Below are positions 32,101 to 42,729 of a stretch of 64,000 bases of DNA, piece by piece. The stretch is from positions 1,156,653 through 1,220,652 of the forward strand of contig NW_024468915.1 in NCBI RefSeq assembly GCF_011745365.1, read 5' to 3'. Positions within the stretch are counted from its first letter, which is position 1. Every line of letters starts with the position of its first letter. Source of the stretch: Cryphonectria parasitica EP155 (lineage: Eukaryota > Ascomycota > Sordariomycetes > Diaporthales > Cryphonectriaceae). The translations under genes were made by a program, and so were the position numbers. The notes under the pieces were generated by a model. That model was not told the origin of the DNA and made no database searches. It saw only the letters and a list, made by a program, of their open reading frames with translations.

Positions 32101-35100
32101 TGTCGACTGGCTGGGCTACACGTATTTGTTTGTGAGGATGCTCAGGTCACCTGGCCTCTACAGTGTCGGCGTTGAGTACGAGGATGACGAGGGCCTAGAG
32201 CAAAAGCGGGTGGACCTCGTTCATTCCGCGGCACATGTCCTACGGAAGGCGAACTTGATCAAGTATGACGAGAAGACCGGCAAGATGCAGGCTACCGAAC
32301 TCGGGCGGATCGCGTCGCACTACTACATCACCCACGGGTCCATGGAGACGTACAACAACCTCATCCAGCCGTCCATCACCAACATCGAACTTTTCCGAGT
32401 CTTTGCACTGAGTGCCGAGTTCAAGTATATCCCCGTCCGGCAAGAGGAGAAGCTCGAGATCGCAAAATTGTTGACCAGAGTGCCGATACCCGTGAAGGAG
32501 AGTATCGAAGAGGCGCACTGCAAGATCAATGTGCTTCTCCAAGCGTATATCTCCCGCCTAAGGCTTGACGGCCTGGCCTTGATGGCTGACATGGTCTACG
32601 TTACGCAATCTGCAGGGCGTATATTGCGGGCCATCTTTGAGATTGCCCTGAAAAAGGGCTGGGCTTCTGTCGCCAAAACGGCTCTGAATCTCTGCAAAAT
32701 GGCAGAGAAGCGAATGTGGCCCACGATGACACCCTTGCGGCAGTTCCACAACTGCCCAAGAGACATTGTTCAGAAGGCAGAGCGGACGGAAGTTCCATGG
32801 AGTAGTTTTTTCGATCTCGACCCTCCGCGCATGGGGGAGCTTCTGGGAATGCCCAAGGCAGGCCGAACAGTCGTTGGCTTTGTCAACAAGTTCCCAAGAG
32901 TCGAGGTTCAAGCACAAATCCAACCCTTGACGAGGTCCATGTTACGTGTCGAGTTGACGATCACGCCTAACTTTGAGTGGGACGAGGAGATACACGGACT
33001 TGCGGAGAGCTTTTGGATTCTCGTGGAGGACTGCGACGGCGAGGAGATGTTGTTTCACGATACTTTCCTCCTACGCAAAGATTACGCTGAGGCGGAGTCG
33101 AATGAGCATGTCGTCGACTTCACTGTCCCCATCGTAGATCCTATGCCCCCTAATTATTTCATTTCAGTCGTCTCTGACCGATGGATGCATTCTGAGACCA
33201 GGATCGCTGTCTCGTTCCAGAAACTCATCCTCCCAGAGAAGTTCCCTCCTCACACGGAACTTCTCGACCTTCAGCCTCTTCCGGCATCCGCTCTGAAGGT
33301 GAAAGAGTATGTTGCACTGTATCCCCAGTGGGATCGCTTCAACAAGATACAAACGCAGACCTTCAACTCTCTTTATTCCACAGACAACAATGTCTTTGTG
33401 GGTGCGCCGACAGGAAGCGGCAAGACTGTCTGTGCAGAGTTTGCACTTCTCCGCCACTGGTCTCAATCTGATGCTGGACGTGCTGTCTATGTTGCACCTT
33501 TCCAAGAGCTTGTAAATATCAGGTTCCAGGACTGGCAGAAGCGCCTTTCTGGTCTAAGAGGCGGCAAGGACATCGTCAAGTTGACTGGCGAGACTGCAGC
33601 CGATCTCAAGCTGCTCGAGCAGGGTGATTTGATCCTGGCGACGCCAATCCAGTGGGATGTCTTATCAAGGCAGTGGAAGAGGAGAAAGAATGTGCAGGCC
33701 GTCGAGCTCTTCATTGCTGATGAGCTGCAACTCTTGGGCGGCTCTACGGGCTACGTCTACGAGACCATAGTGTCCAGGATGCACTACATCCGCACGCAGA
33801 CGGAAAAGTCAATGAGGATTGTTGGCCTCGGCGTCTCGCTCGCCAATGCCAGGGATGTGGGCGAATGGATTGACGCCAAGAAGCACGACATCTACAACTT
33901 CAGTCCGCATGTTCGCCCTATCCCGTTGGAGCTCCACATACAATCATACACCATTCCTCATTTCCCATCTCTCATGCTCGCGATGGCCAAACCGACATAC
34001 CTCGCCATCACTCAGATGTCTCCAGACAGGCCTGCTTTGGTCTTTGTTCCCAACCGGAAACAAACACGAGCTACGACGAGGGACATTCTCACGGCGTGCC
34101 TGGCAGAGGACGACGAGGACCGGTTCCTTCACGTCGACACCCAGCAGATCCGACCCCTCCTCGATCGTGTACACGAGGAAGCCTTGGCTGAGGCCCTGTC
34201 CCATGGTGTCGGCTACTACCACGAGGCCCTCAGCAACGATGACAAGCGGATCGTCAAGTATTTGTACGACAATGGCGCCATACAGGTGCTAGTAGCATCT
34301 CGCGAAGTCTGCTGGGAGCTCGACTGCACCGCCCACCTCGTCATTGTGATGGGCACACAATACTTCGAGGGTCGTGAGCACCGATACGTGGATTACCCCA
34401 TGACCGACGTCCTGCAGATGTTCGGCAAGGCTCTGCGCCCATCGGCGGACGGTCGGGGACGCGGTGTCCTCATGGTTCCCGGAGTGAAGAGAGAGTACTA
34501 CAAAAAGTTCCTCAACGAAGCGCTGCCCGTCGAGTCACACCTCCACTCATACTTACATGACGCTTTCGTTACAGAGATCAGCACCCGCATGATCGAATCT
34601 GGTGACGATGCTATCAACTGGATGACGTTTACGTACTTCTACCGCCGCCTGCTGGCCAACCCGAGCTTCTACAGTCTGCTCGATACCACGCAGGACGCGC
34701 TTAGCCAATACCTGTCAGACCTTGTAGAGACGACCCTCAAGGAACTTGACGAATCCAAGATCATCGAGTTCGACGAAGAGGACGGTTCTGTGACGCCTCA
34801 AAACGCGGCCATGATCGGTGCTTACTACAACATCTCATACATCACCATGCAGACCTTCCTGCTCTCGCTCAGCGCGCGCACGAAGCTCAAGGGCATACTT
34901 GAAATTGTGACGTCGGCGACCGAATTCGAGGCCATCCAGATCCGCAGGCACGAGGATAGTCTTCTGCGACGCATCTACGATCGCGTGCCGGTCAAGATGT
35001 CCCAGCCCGACTTTGACTCGCCACACTTCAAGGCGTTCGTACTGCTGCAAGCGCACTTCTCCAGGATGCAGCTGCCAATTGACTTGGCCAAGGATCAAGA

Positions 35101-35815
35101 AGTCATCCTGACCAAGGTCATCAGTCTTCTCAGCGCGACTGTTGATATTCTTTCCTCGGATGGCCACCTTAATGCCATGAACGCTATGGAGATGTCACAG
35201 ATGGTGGTCCAGGGCATGTGGGATCGCGACAGCCCGCTCAAGCAGATTCCTCACTTCACTTCGGAGGTGGTCAAGGTGGCCAACAAATTCGGCATCAAGG
35301 ATATCTACGACTTCATGGAGGCGATGAACCCCGAGGAAAATCCTCAGTACAGCGAGCTCATCAAGGCCATGGCTCTGTCCCAAAAGCAACTGTCCGAGGC
35401 TGCCATGTTCACCAACAGCAAATACCCCGATATCTCCCTTGAGTTTGAGGTCGAGGATCCCGAGAACCTGCACGCAGGCGAACCGTCGTTCCTCAACATT
35501 CAAATCGAGCGCGAGGTGGAGGAAGATGACGAGGTCGACCTCGTGGTTCATGCGCCGTTTTACCCAGCCAAGAAGGCGGAGAACTGGTGGCTGGTGGTGG
35601 GTGATGAGAGCTCCAAGACGCTCCTGGCTATCAAGCGTGTCACGGTGGGGCGCCAGCTGAAGGTCAAGCTGGAGTTCACGGTGCCTACGCCTGGAAAACA
35701 CGAGTTGAAACTCTTCTTGATGAGCGACAGCTACGTTGGGGTGGATCAGGAGCCTGGGTTCGAGGTCACAGTGTCTGAAGGGATGGAGGTTGATGAGGAG
35801 AGCGATGACGAATAG
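29198..35815 (+). CDS. brr2: U5 snRNP RNA helicase Brr2
   Basis: Ski2-like spliceosomal helicase that unwinds U4/U6 snRNA during activation. 2205 aa in one exon, which is the family's usual length. An N-terminal plug/PWI region with acidic blocks (about 190-290) precedes two helicase cassettes, each followed by a Sec63 unit. N cassette: APTGSGKT (K558), DEIH (665-668), GLSATLPNY, QMLGRAGRP (903-911). C cassette: GAPTGSGKT (1402-1410), DELQ (1508-1511), GLGVSLANA in place of SAT, and QMFGKALRP (1740-1748). So the N cassette looks catalytic and the C cassette degenerate, as known for Brr2. The acidic end (MEVDEESDDE) is typical. The start codon follows a C-rich leader. Identity is near certain. 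Confidence 0.97.
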   Translation: MSGENYQRDVSQYKYSAMSNLVLQADRRFVTRRTDEATGDPESLAGRLSITDMGARVARDAVPRQKKLNLPAVERGNVREGEDILRQQQKKKGADLSRGGSILSGADALVEGLRYRPRTQATRATFDLILTIVANNLGDVPQEVVRSAADATLEYLKDEDLKDFDKKKEVDDLLGVTLSPKEFNELMNLGKKITDFDAEDDDEEMAAAEDEGEIDDRQGVAVAFEDEDEDGDGIVDEVREDSSEDEDEEDRPGLEEEAAGGSAGEDRDEEEAGLADGDAMIIDSAPARGKTQKKTSDANSIPAFQIDAFWLQRQIGRLYPDAHIQHDKTIQALHILSGEPDEEGGDEKQLREIENDLMELFDYEHHEVVQELIANREKVVWLTRLARAENAQAREIIEREMASEGLQWILDELRGKTGDEKKGKLEIKMDIDKAEFKEEAKPERPEAHLIGGLQPKKLLNLDNLVFDQGNHLMTNPKVRLPEGSTKRAGKGYEEIHVPPPKKRNDPSDNLIPVSEMPEWAREPFSTVKSLNKIQSRCYPSAFEDDGNMLVCAPTGSGKTNVAFLAMLREIGKHRDPETGEIDLDAFKIVSIAPLKALVQEQVGNFGKRLEPYGIKVSELTGDRQLTKQQIAETQVIVTTPEKWDVITRKATDTSYTNLVRLICIDEIHLLHDDRGPVLESIVSRTIRKTEQTGEPVRIIGLSATLPNYRDVGSFLRVDPEKGMFHFDGTYRPCPLRQEFIGVTERKAIKQLKVMNDVTYNKVLEHVGKNRNQMLIFVHSRKETAKTAKYIRDKAMEMDTINQILKSDVGSREILQEASDQATDKDLKDLLPYGLGIHHAGMGRADRTDVEDLFADGHIQVLVCTATLAWGVNLPAHTVIIKGTQVYSPEKGSWVELSPQDVLQMLGRAGRPQYDTFGEGIIITSQGEMQYYLSLMNQQLPIESQLVSRLVDNLNAEVVLGNVRTRDEGVDWLGYTYLFVRMLRSPGLYSVGVEYEDDEGLEQKRVDLVHSAAHVLRKANLIKYDEKTGKMQATELGRIASHYYITHGSMETYNNLIQPSITNIELFRVFALSAEFKYIPVRQEEKLEIAKLLTRVPIPVKESIEEAHCKINVLLQAYISRLRLDGLALMADMVYVTQSAGRILRAIFEIALKKGWASVAKTALNLCKMAEKRMWPTMTPLRQFHNCPRDIVQKAERTEVPWSSFFDLDPPRMGELLGMPKAGRTVVGFVNKFPRVEVQAQIQPLTRSMLRVELTITPNFEWDEEIHGLAESFWILVEDCDGEEMLFHDTFLLRKDYAEAESNEHVVDFTVPIVDPMPPNYFISVVSDRWMHSETRIAVSFQKLILPEKFPPHTELLDLQPLPASALKVKEYVALYPQWDRFNKIQTQTFNSLYSTDNNVFVGAPTGSGKTVCAEFALLRHWSQSDAGRAVYVAPFQELVNIRFQDWQKRLSGLRGGKDIVKLTGETAADLKLLEQGDLILATPIQWDVLSRQWKRRKNVQAVELFIADELQLLGGSTGYVYETIVSRMHYIRTQTEKSMRIVGLGVSLANARDVGEWIDAKKHDIYNFSPHVRPIPLELHIQSYTIPHFPSLMLAMAKPTYLAITQMSPDRPALVFVPNRKQTRATTRDILTACLAEDDEDRFLHVDTQQIRPLLDRVHEEALAEALSHGVGYYHEALSNDDKRIVKYLYDNGAIQVLVASREVCWELDCTAHLVIVMGTQYFEGREHRYVDYPMTDVLQMFGKALRPSADGRGRGVLMVPGVKREYYKKFLNEALPVESHLHSYLHDAFVTEISTRMIESGDDAINWMTFTYFYRRLLANPSFYSLLDTTQDALSQYLSDLVETTLKELDESKIIEFDEEDGSVTPQNAAMIGAYYNISYITMQTFLLSLSARTKLKGILEIVTSATEFEAIQIRRHEDSLLRRIYDRVPVKMSQPDFDSPHFKAFVLLQAHFSRMQLPIDLAKDQEVILTKVISLLSATVDILSSDGHLNAMNAMEMSQMVVQGMWDRDSPLKQIPHFTSEVVKVANKFGIKDIYDFMEAMNPEENPQYSELIKAMALSQKQLSEAAMFTNSKYPDISLEFEVEDPENLHAGEPSFLNIQIEREVEEDDEVDLVVHAPFYPAKKAENWWLVVGDESSKTLLAIKRVTVGRQLKVKLEFTVPTPGKHELKLFLMSDSYVGVDQEPGFEVTVSEGMEVDEESDDE

Positions 35816-37112
35816 ACGGGACCTGAGCCAGGGTCGAGCATCGAGCCGAGCGAACGATCGGGCACCGATGGTTCCGACCGTCCCACAAGATATTTTCTCT
35901 TCGCTCAAGGATATTTATCATCGAGATCAATGGCTAGGAAGAAATAGTGGAAAAGTGATGGCGTTACAAGGGGGCCTACAATGGTGTGGTCTATATGTTA
36001 CAAGAATTGAGTTTGCTTGAATCAACATTTTCTAATCGATTGTGGGTAGGTCTGTGTGGTATTTATGATGAGATTTGGGGATGACAGGCCCAACGGCAAC
36101 GGGTCCAACATGCATTCCCACCAGTGACGCGGGCGGGCAAGACAATGAAGAGGCGTGCCTTGTCTGGATGGATTTAGCGCCTTGGGCAATGGGCATGATG
36201 ATGCTCAGCTTGCTGGATCAGAGGAGGTTTCTGCACGAGCAGCCAATGAGATGAGCAGACAGAGGAGGAGGAGGGGGTCTAAAGGGGGGGGGGGGGGTGG
36301 ACTGAGCTGAGGAGGAAGCCCTTGGATGAGACTGGTCTTGCCAATTATTGTGTGCGCATGTCAGAGTGCCTAATGAGTGTGAGAGCGTGCGCCAGCGCAT
36401 TGTACCTGATCTGGGGAAGAAGGGGGGAGGCTCAGGGCGCCAAGGTGGTTGGGATCCTGGAGGGCCAAGTATCCACCGCCCAATGTGGAAGAGCAACGAA
36501 CAGACAGAAGAAGAAGAAAAAATAACACACGAGAGATCGACGCGAACGGCCTGCACTTGTAAAAGCAGTAGCTCCAGCCTCCCTGACCTCCATCTGTCTC
36601 CGCCCTCTCTGCCTCTGCAATCACCACCAGCCCACTACCAACTATTTTCCTAAGCAACTTTTGCCCTTTTTTCTTCTTCTTGCGCACACCACTCACCCTA
36701 ACCCTTACGTGCCTAGCACTACCTTGCCTTTTTTTTTTCTTTCGGTTTGGTTTTTTTTTCGTTACTGCTTCCTTGGCCCCAACCAGGCATCTAGAACAAT
36801 CCCAGTCATTCCCGCCGATAAGCAGAGGTCCAACTGGAGCTCTGCAAGAGAACTTTCGGCCGCCTCTCCAACTTTCTCTGCTCAACCCAGTACACTGTCG
36901 TCACAACGTTTTCTTTTGGCTTCCTCTTCTCTCATCCAAACCTCACCCATCATCCATCGGCGCATCACCACCCATCAATTCCCATCTTCAATCTCTACAA
37001 ACTCCCATCGACGACGCGATTGACGCGTTCATACACGTCGGTCTCTAGCCAAACCTTGCTTTTTGTATCCCTCACGCGCCGCTCGCGCAGCACGTTGCCG
37101 CCAACCATCACC
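35816..37112. other. Intergenic between brr2 and PWWP gene
   Basis: 1.3 kb with G14 at 36284-36297, T-rich stretches at 36660-36760 and a CA/TC-rich leader up to 37112. It probably contains the brr2 3' UTR and the PWWP gene promoter. No gene supported. Confidence 0.5.
36284..36297. repeat. G14 homopolymer
   Basis: Fourteen consecutive G in intergenic DNA; could form a G-quadruplex or be a sequencing weak point. Confidence 0.9.
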
Positions 37113-39145
37113 ATGTCTGACGAAGCCAGCGCGACTGCTGCGCAGCCCATGGAGGTTGACAGCAGCACTGCGCCCGCCAAGACAGACGATACTGCAGCAG
37201 CTCCTGCCGCCGCTCAGGACGAGTCTGCTGAGCCTGCCAAGGAGGAGGAGCAGCCCACCAAAGCTGCTAATGGTCGGTCATCTCTCCTTTCCTGCCCTAC
37301 ACTCCAACTTTGGTCTTGCGATTCCAGCTCAGCAGCGTTCACTGACTATCGCATCATAACAAACAGAGCCTGCCGAGGAGCCTGACGTCGACATGAAGGA
37401 CGCCTCTGATGCCGCCGACGCCGCAGAGAGCGCAGCGAAGGAGAACGAAGACAAGCCCGAGAACGCGGATGCTGCGCCATCTACTGCCAGTGGTGATGCT
37501 GCCGCCGCGACTGCCACACCCAAGAATAAAGCCCCCGCCCGACGGAAGTCGACCGCCGGCGAGAGCGCCAAGGGCAAGAAGCTGAACAAGAAGGCGAGCA
37601 AGGCTGCTATACTGCACACAGATGCCAAGCCTGGCGAGCACTACTTCATAAAGCTGAAGGGCTTTCCGCAGTGGCCATGCATCATCTGCGACGAGGACAT
37701 GCTGCCGCACGCTCTACTGAAGTCTCGCCCTGTCAGCGCCGCGCGTCCCGATGGTCAATACCGTGAGGACTTCGCCGACGGCGGCAAGCGCGCGGCTGAC
37801 CGGACTTTTCCGATCATGTACCTCGCCACCAATGAGTTGTGAGTGTTGCCCCTACACCGTCGCGGCCACCGCCAAGGCGCTCTCTCTTTCTCTCCACCTA
37901 CACCTACATTACACAAGCTGACTATTTGTTCTTCTCTCAAACAAGTGGCTGGGTTTCCAACAAGGATCTGATTGATCTCGACCCCGAGAAGGTCATGGAG
38001 CAGGTTAATGCCAAGATGCGCAAGGACCTGATCGTCGCCCACCAGCTTGCCGAGGAGCACCACGACCTCGCCTACTACAAGGGTGTCCTGAATCAGTTCC
38101 AGGAGGAGCTGCTCGAGAAGCAGAAGGCTGCCGAGGCCAAGGCTGCAGCGGCTGCAACTCCCAAGGCCAGCAAGAAGAAGACCAAGGCGGCTGCTGCTGC
38201 TGCTGACGAGGATGTCGACATGGAGGACATCGACGATGAGCCCAGCGCCAAGAAGGAAAAGAAGCGCAAGAACCCCGAGGATGCAGAGACCCCCCAGCGC
38301 TCTGACTCGGTCAAGAAACCCAAGATCAAGCTCACGAACAACACGCCCAAGTCTAACGGCACAGGCGCAAAGGCCACCAAGGGTGGTAGCGAGGCGAAGA
38401 GCTCCAAGAAGGCCAAGAAGCTCAAGGAAGACTCAGAAGAGCGGTTGCAGACACCCAAGGAACCTGAAATGAGCGCTGAGGACCGATTCGAGCGCAAGAA
38501 GAAGGAGGTCCTCTTCCTCCGCCACAAGCTCCAGAAGGGACTCCTCACCAGGGATCAGCAGCCCAAGGAGGAGGAGATGAAAATGATGTCGGACTACCTG
38601 ACTAAGCTCGAGAGCTTTCCCGATCTGGAGACTGAGATCATCCGGGTCACCAAGATCAATAAGGTTCTGAAGGCCATGCTCAAGCTAGACAACATTCCCA
38701 AAGAGTCAGACTTCGAGTTCAAGCCTCGCTCACAGGTCCTGCTCGACAAGTGGAACAAGCTCCTCGCGACGGAGGATGGCTCCGCCCCTGCCGCATCTGA
38801 AGAGGCCAACGGGGTCAATGGCCACAAGACTGAAAAGCCATCCGGCAAGGAGACGAAGTCTGCTGTCAATGGTGCTGAGAAGACTGACACCGAGGAGCCC
38901 GAGGCTCCCAAGAAGGATGCTAAGGCTGGCGTGAAGGAGGCAGAGGAGGACACACAGGTGGACACTCCTGCTCCTGAGGTGGACCAAGAAACAAAGGAGG
39001 GAACCTCTACCGAAGAGAAACCTCAGGTTGAAGGGGTACGTCATGCTTGAGATTTGCACTACCAGCCCCTTAGATGCTATGCGAACCAGGAACTAACAAG
39101 TGTCAGGACACCAAGGCTTCCGAGGCCGTCGACACCGCAGCTTAG
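37113..39145 (+). CDS. PWWP-domain chromatin protein with LEDGF IBD/TFIIS-N-like domain (Pdp3-like)
   Basis: 586 aa from exons 37113-37272, 37367-37838, 37946-39035 and 39107-39145. The head is acidic and Ala-rich. The PWWP domain starts at HYFIKLKGFPQWP (145-157) and continues through RTFPIMYLATNEFGWVSNKD, across intron 2. Lys/Ala-rich linkers with PKKK-type nuclear signals follow. A helical domain at about 388-500 (ERKKKEVLFLRHKLQKGL, then SFPDLETEIIRVTKINKVLK) resembles the TFIIS N-terminal/integrase-binding fold of LEDGF. PWWP domains bind methylated H3K36 nucleosomes, so a role like yeast Pdp3 in a histone acetyltransferase or methyl-reader complex is inferred. The last exon adds only DTKASEAVDTAA; reading through intron 3 would instead end in VRHA. 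Confidence 0.85.
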
Positions 39146-40179
39146 GGCGAGCCATGATGAATCCCGACCGTTTGCAAGACCAGATTCATTTGAAGATGAT
39201 GACATTGATCGTCTAAAGATCGAGACTTGGAGGCGTCAAGTGTATATTACGAAACTCCCGTTGTGCTTTTCAGGCACGTGGAAGGATAAACGGGCTAACG
39301 GCCATGCGACTTTGCTTCGGCTTTTCTGACCGAGTCCCTCATAGGATCAACGACGGGCGACCACGCCAATGTTTGTATTCAGGCAGGAAAAACAACGGAG
39401 GCACCAGGTTTGTTTGTTAATTGGGGCTGTCAAAATTGAAAATGAATTCGAAAGGAGGTCCAACAACCTAAGGCAGATTTTGCAAAGGGTTATCCGAATA
39501 GGGCGGCTTTTGCATGAATTTTACCCAGTATGGACCTATCATGGGCTCCAGGCTGAACCACTGTGACAATGAAAGGGGTTGCAGGTTCTTAGAGGTGTTA
39601 CGGCATCGTGCTTTCACACTTTCGGCAGGGGCAAGAGGAAAATCAGAAGAAAAGAAAAAAACAAAAACAAAACACAAAAAGAGAGAGAGAGAGAGAGCGT
39701 CAGAGGACTTCACTGGGATAATGCAAATAGCTCGTATCTCATACGACGAATTCAATGACAGACCTATTTCAAAAAGAGAAAAGTGATGAAGAATAAAGAG
39801 GGGGGGCCAGCTTGCGTAAGAACCATGAAGAAGATGTGGGCAGCCTGCAACATGTACAATGGAGCATAGAGATTTTTTGAATTGCCGTGTGTACTTGCTC
39901 GCTATTCAGGATGTGTCTATTGAATATGTGGGAATCATGTGTTTCTATGTGTGCGCTACGCTACGCTGGTGTAATTGTAACTGTAAGTGTGCTTGCTGCG
40001 CTGTTGTGCTGTGGGTAGGCGGTAACTTAAGCTGATCAGGCCCAAGCAAGGGGCTGCAGCTGCCGCCACTCACAGCCTCGATCTGAGACGCGTTTTCCAA
40101 TATGGCAAATCTTCTCTCAAAACACACGCCCACACAGATTCACACAGTAAATGGCCCTAGCTACACAATCCTCGCACAG
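39146..40179. other. Intergenic between PWWP gene and orc3
   Basis: About 1 kb of 3' and 5' flanking DNA, with a (GA)n run at 39681-39697 and A-rich DNA just before it. No gene supported. Confidence 0.5.
39681..39697. repeat. (GA)n microsatellite
   Basis: About eight GA units following an A-rich segment, in the intergenic region. Confidence 0.9.
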
Positions 40180-40927
40180 ATGGATCGTGACGAGACGGAA
40201 TTCGTACATGATGACCATAGAGTAAGTCCGTTAATCGTCAAAAAACTCAAGTCGAACCTTGCTCACAGGATTCCTAGGTCGCGTTCGTCTTCGGGCAAGA
40301 CGAGGAGACGGCCGAGCGAACATCCCGCCCCACGAAGCGGAGGAAAGTCTCCAAGAAGAGTGCCGCGGTAGAACCCAAGCAGCGCCACCATTCTGACTCG
40401 ACCGTGGACTTTTTTCCACTCTTCAATGGCGCCGAGAAGCCTACGCTCGTGGCCTTGAGGCAGAAGCAGTTCGCGGCGAGCTGGGCTGCTATCAACGCCC
40501 GCATCCAGGTAAGGATCATGCACCCCCCTTTCCCCATCACTGATGTCGCGAAATACAAGACGATATTGATACTGAACTTCATCTTTTCAGAATGTGCTGA
40601 GAGACTCCAACCGCACCACCCTTGTTGCCGTTTCCTCTTTTGTGCAGGAGGCGCCCGCAGAGGAGCCAGGCAAGATCCCCACGGCGCTCATCGTCACAGG
40701 ACCCAATGTCGCGTCACAGGATCTACTGTTTGCGCAACTGGCCGAGAGCCTTGGCCAGGACGCCGAGGGACGGCGGTTTGTGCGGCTGCGGTCGGCGGAG
40801 GCGCCGAATTTAAAGGCGACGCTGAAGAAGATTATTCGGGACGGGACGAGGACAGCTGCTGATGAATGGGAGGACGCCGAGATAGATTCAGGCAAGGATG
40901 TGAGTGCGGTCGATAGAGGGAGAGGTA

Positions 40928-40976
<49 letters not shown>

Positions 40977-42729
40977 GGTCATTTTTGCTGACTACGCTGA
41001 TCACTGCGGAGCAGGGCCGAAAGTATCTCGACTATGACTTGGAGGCTTTGTACGCACACATTGGACACCACGAGTGCAAACAGGTTATCGTCGCGTTCCA
41101 GGACAGTGAGGCCTTTGACACGGCTCTCTTGACTGACTTGATTACGCTGTTCAAGTACGCCCTCTGGTCATTTCATCTCTCTGCCCCCGTCCACGTACTT
41201 TACTAATGCGCATCGCCAGCTCTTGGAGGGATCGTATCCCTTTCACCCTGATCTTTGGCATTGCGACATCGGTTGAGCTTTTCGAGGCCCGACTGCTCAA
41301 GTCGACTAGCCAATGTCTATATGGCGCGCAGTTCGATGTCGTCCAGATGTCTTCAATCCTGGAGAGTGTCTTCAAGTGCGCAGTCGCCCATCAAGGCTGC
41401 AGTCTGAAGCTCGGCCCTGTATTTCTCAGTAGCCTCGTGGAGCGTCAGCACATCCAAGTGGCTGGTATCCAGATATTCATCAGCTCGTTGAAGGTAAGTC
41501 TGGTTGGTGCCCTCTTGAGCCGAGACGATTCCATTGTTAACACTATCCAGTACGCATACATGTGCCATTTCTATGCCAATCCCCTCTCCATTCTTCTGTC
41601 TAGAGCAGCTTCCCCGCAAGCAGAGCATAACGAGGCACTCCGAAACCTCCCATCCTTCCGCACCCATGTCGAGGATGCTGTGGAAGCAGGCAGGCTGAAG
41701 TACGCGAGACATCTCCTCGAGAACGACGAGTACCTCGACCAGCAACGGACAGCAGCTCTGAAATCTACGCTGAACTGGGAGGATCGTTTTCTCAGATCGT
41801 TGGCGCTGCTTGAGGCCAGTGAGGCTTCACAGGACGACTTCATCACCATGTACATCAACGCACTTGCTGAAGGCATCGACCTTCATTCTCAGGAATCGCC
41901 GATCTTAGGCTCAGTTAGGCGCATGTCAGCAACTGACATCTCGTCATTGCTCGGACGGCTTATTAGCGTGATCCATTCCGGCAGATCAGAGCTTGGCCTC
42001 AAGGGCTGGGCTGACGAGGACCCAGACACCATCCGAAGCCTATCCGGTATGGCAGAGCGAACTGCTTTGCTCCAAGTGCAGGCCCAACGCAAAGGCAAAC
42101 CACTACGAAGTCAATACAGCGCGCAGAGCAGGGTCCTTCGGACGACCGTCATCGCCCAGAAAGTTCAGCTGAGCCAAGATGAGTCAAACTTGACAAAAGA
42201 GGACAAGGCCTTCACTGAGTTGGTCGACAGTGTCTCTGCGCTGCTGGCCACGACCATCTCATGCCAGGCAGCAGACACGGTGTTTTTACACGAGCTGTGG
42301 ATGTACGAATCCAAGTCACCGTACAAAGACGTGTTTACCCCGCGGCTAGGCTCTCTGTTGGAGCGAGCCCTGTCGAGGCCGCATGACTACCTGGCGTGCG
42401 CTTGTTGCAGCCACGTGGTGGATGGAGGCAACGGCGCAAGTCTCCCGACGACGAGCATACTATATCATCTGTACCAGGAAACCGGGGCGCTTATTAATGT
42501 TGCCGACCTGTGGTCAGCGTTCTATGGGCTCATTGGCATGGATGAGGATGCCGAGAGACGGCTCGAATCGACCTCGTCAGAATCGAAATCACGCAGCAAT
42601 GATGGCTATGATGAACGTAGCGCTCTGGTGCTCTTCTACCGCGGTCTAGCTGACCTAAAGGCGATGGGCTTCGTCAAGGCGACTCGGCGCCGGGCAGACC
42701 ATATTTCCAAGAACAAATGGCTCTTGTGA
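40180..42729 (+). CDS. orc3: Origin recognition complex subunit 3
   Basis: Nuclear ORC subunit needed for replication origin licensing. Six exons: 40180-40221, 40278-40508, 40591-40899, 41015-41154, 41220-41493 and 41551-42729, giving 724 aa. Frame is continuous over five introns of 56-115 nt. Recognisable Orc3 segments are ALIVTGPNVASQDLLFAQLA (degenerate AAA+ fold without a canonical Walker A), HHECKQVIVAFQDSEAF, IPFTLIFGIATSVELFEARL and YAYMCHFYANPLSILL. The C-terminal winged-helix region is FLHELWMYES...LNVADLWSAFYG-like and ends RADHISKNKWLL. An in-frame ATG 78 bases upstream (40102) would add 26 residues; the start at 40180 (MDRDETEFVHDDHR) is preferred because the extension looks like random leader sequence. 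Intron 3 carries a long GA run. Confidence 0.9.
40931..40973. repeat. (GA)21 microsatellite inside orc3 intron 3
   Basis: A 43-base AG repeat occupies over a third of the 115-nt intron 40900-41014. It is purine on the coding strand, so it is not a polypyrimidine tract. Confidence 0.95.

Noticed and set aside
40102..40179. Upstream in-frame ATG giving Orc3 a 26-residue extension
   Set aside because: The extension looks like random leader sequence; the start at 40180 gives the compact acidic N-terminus expected. Not excluded by sequence alone.
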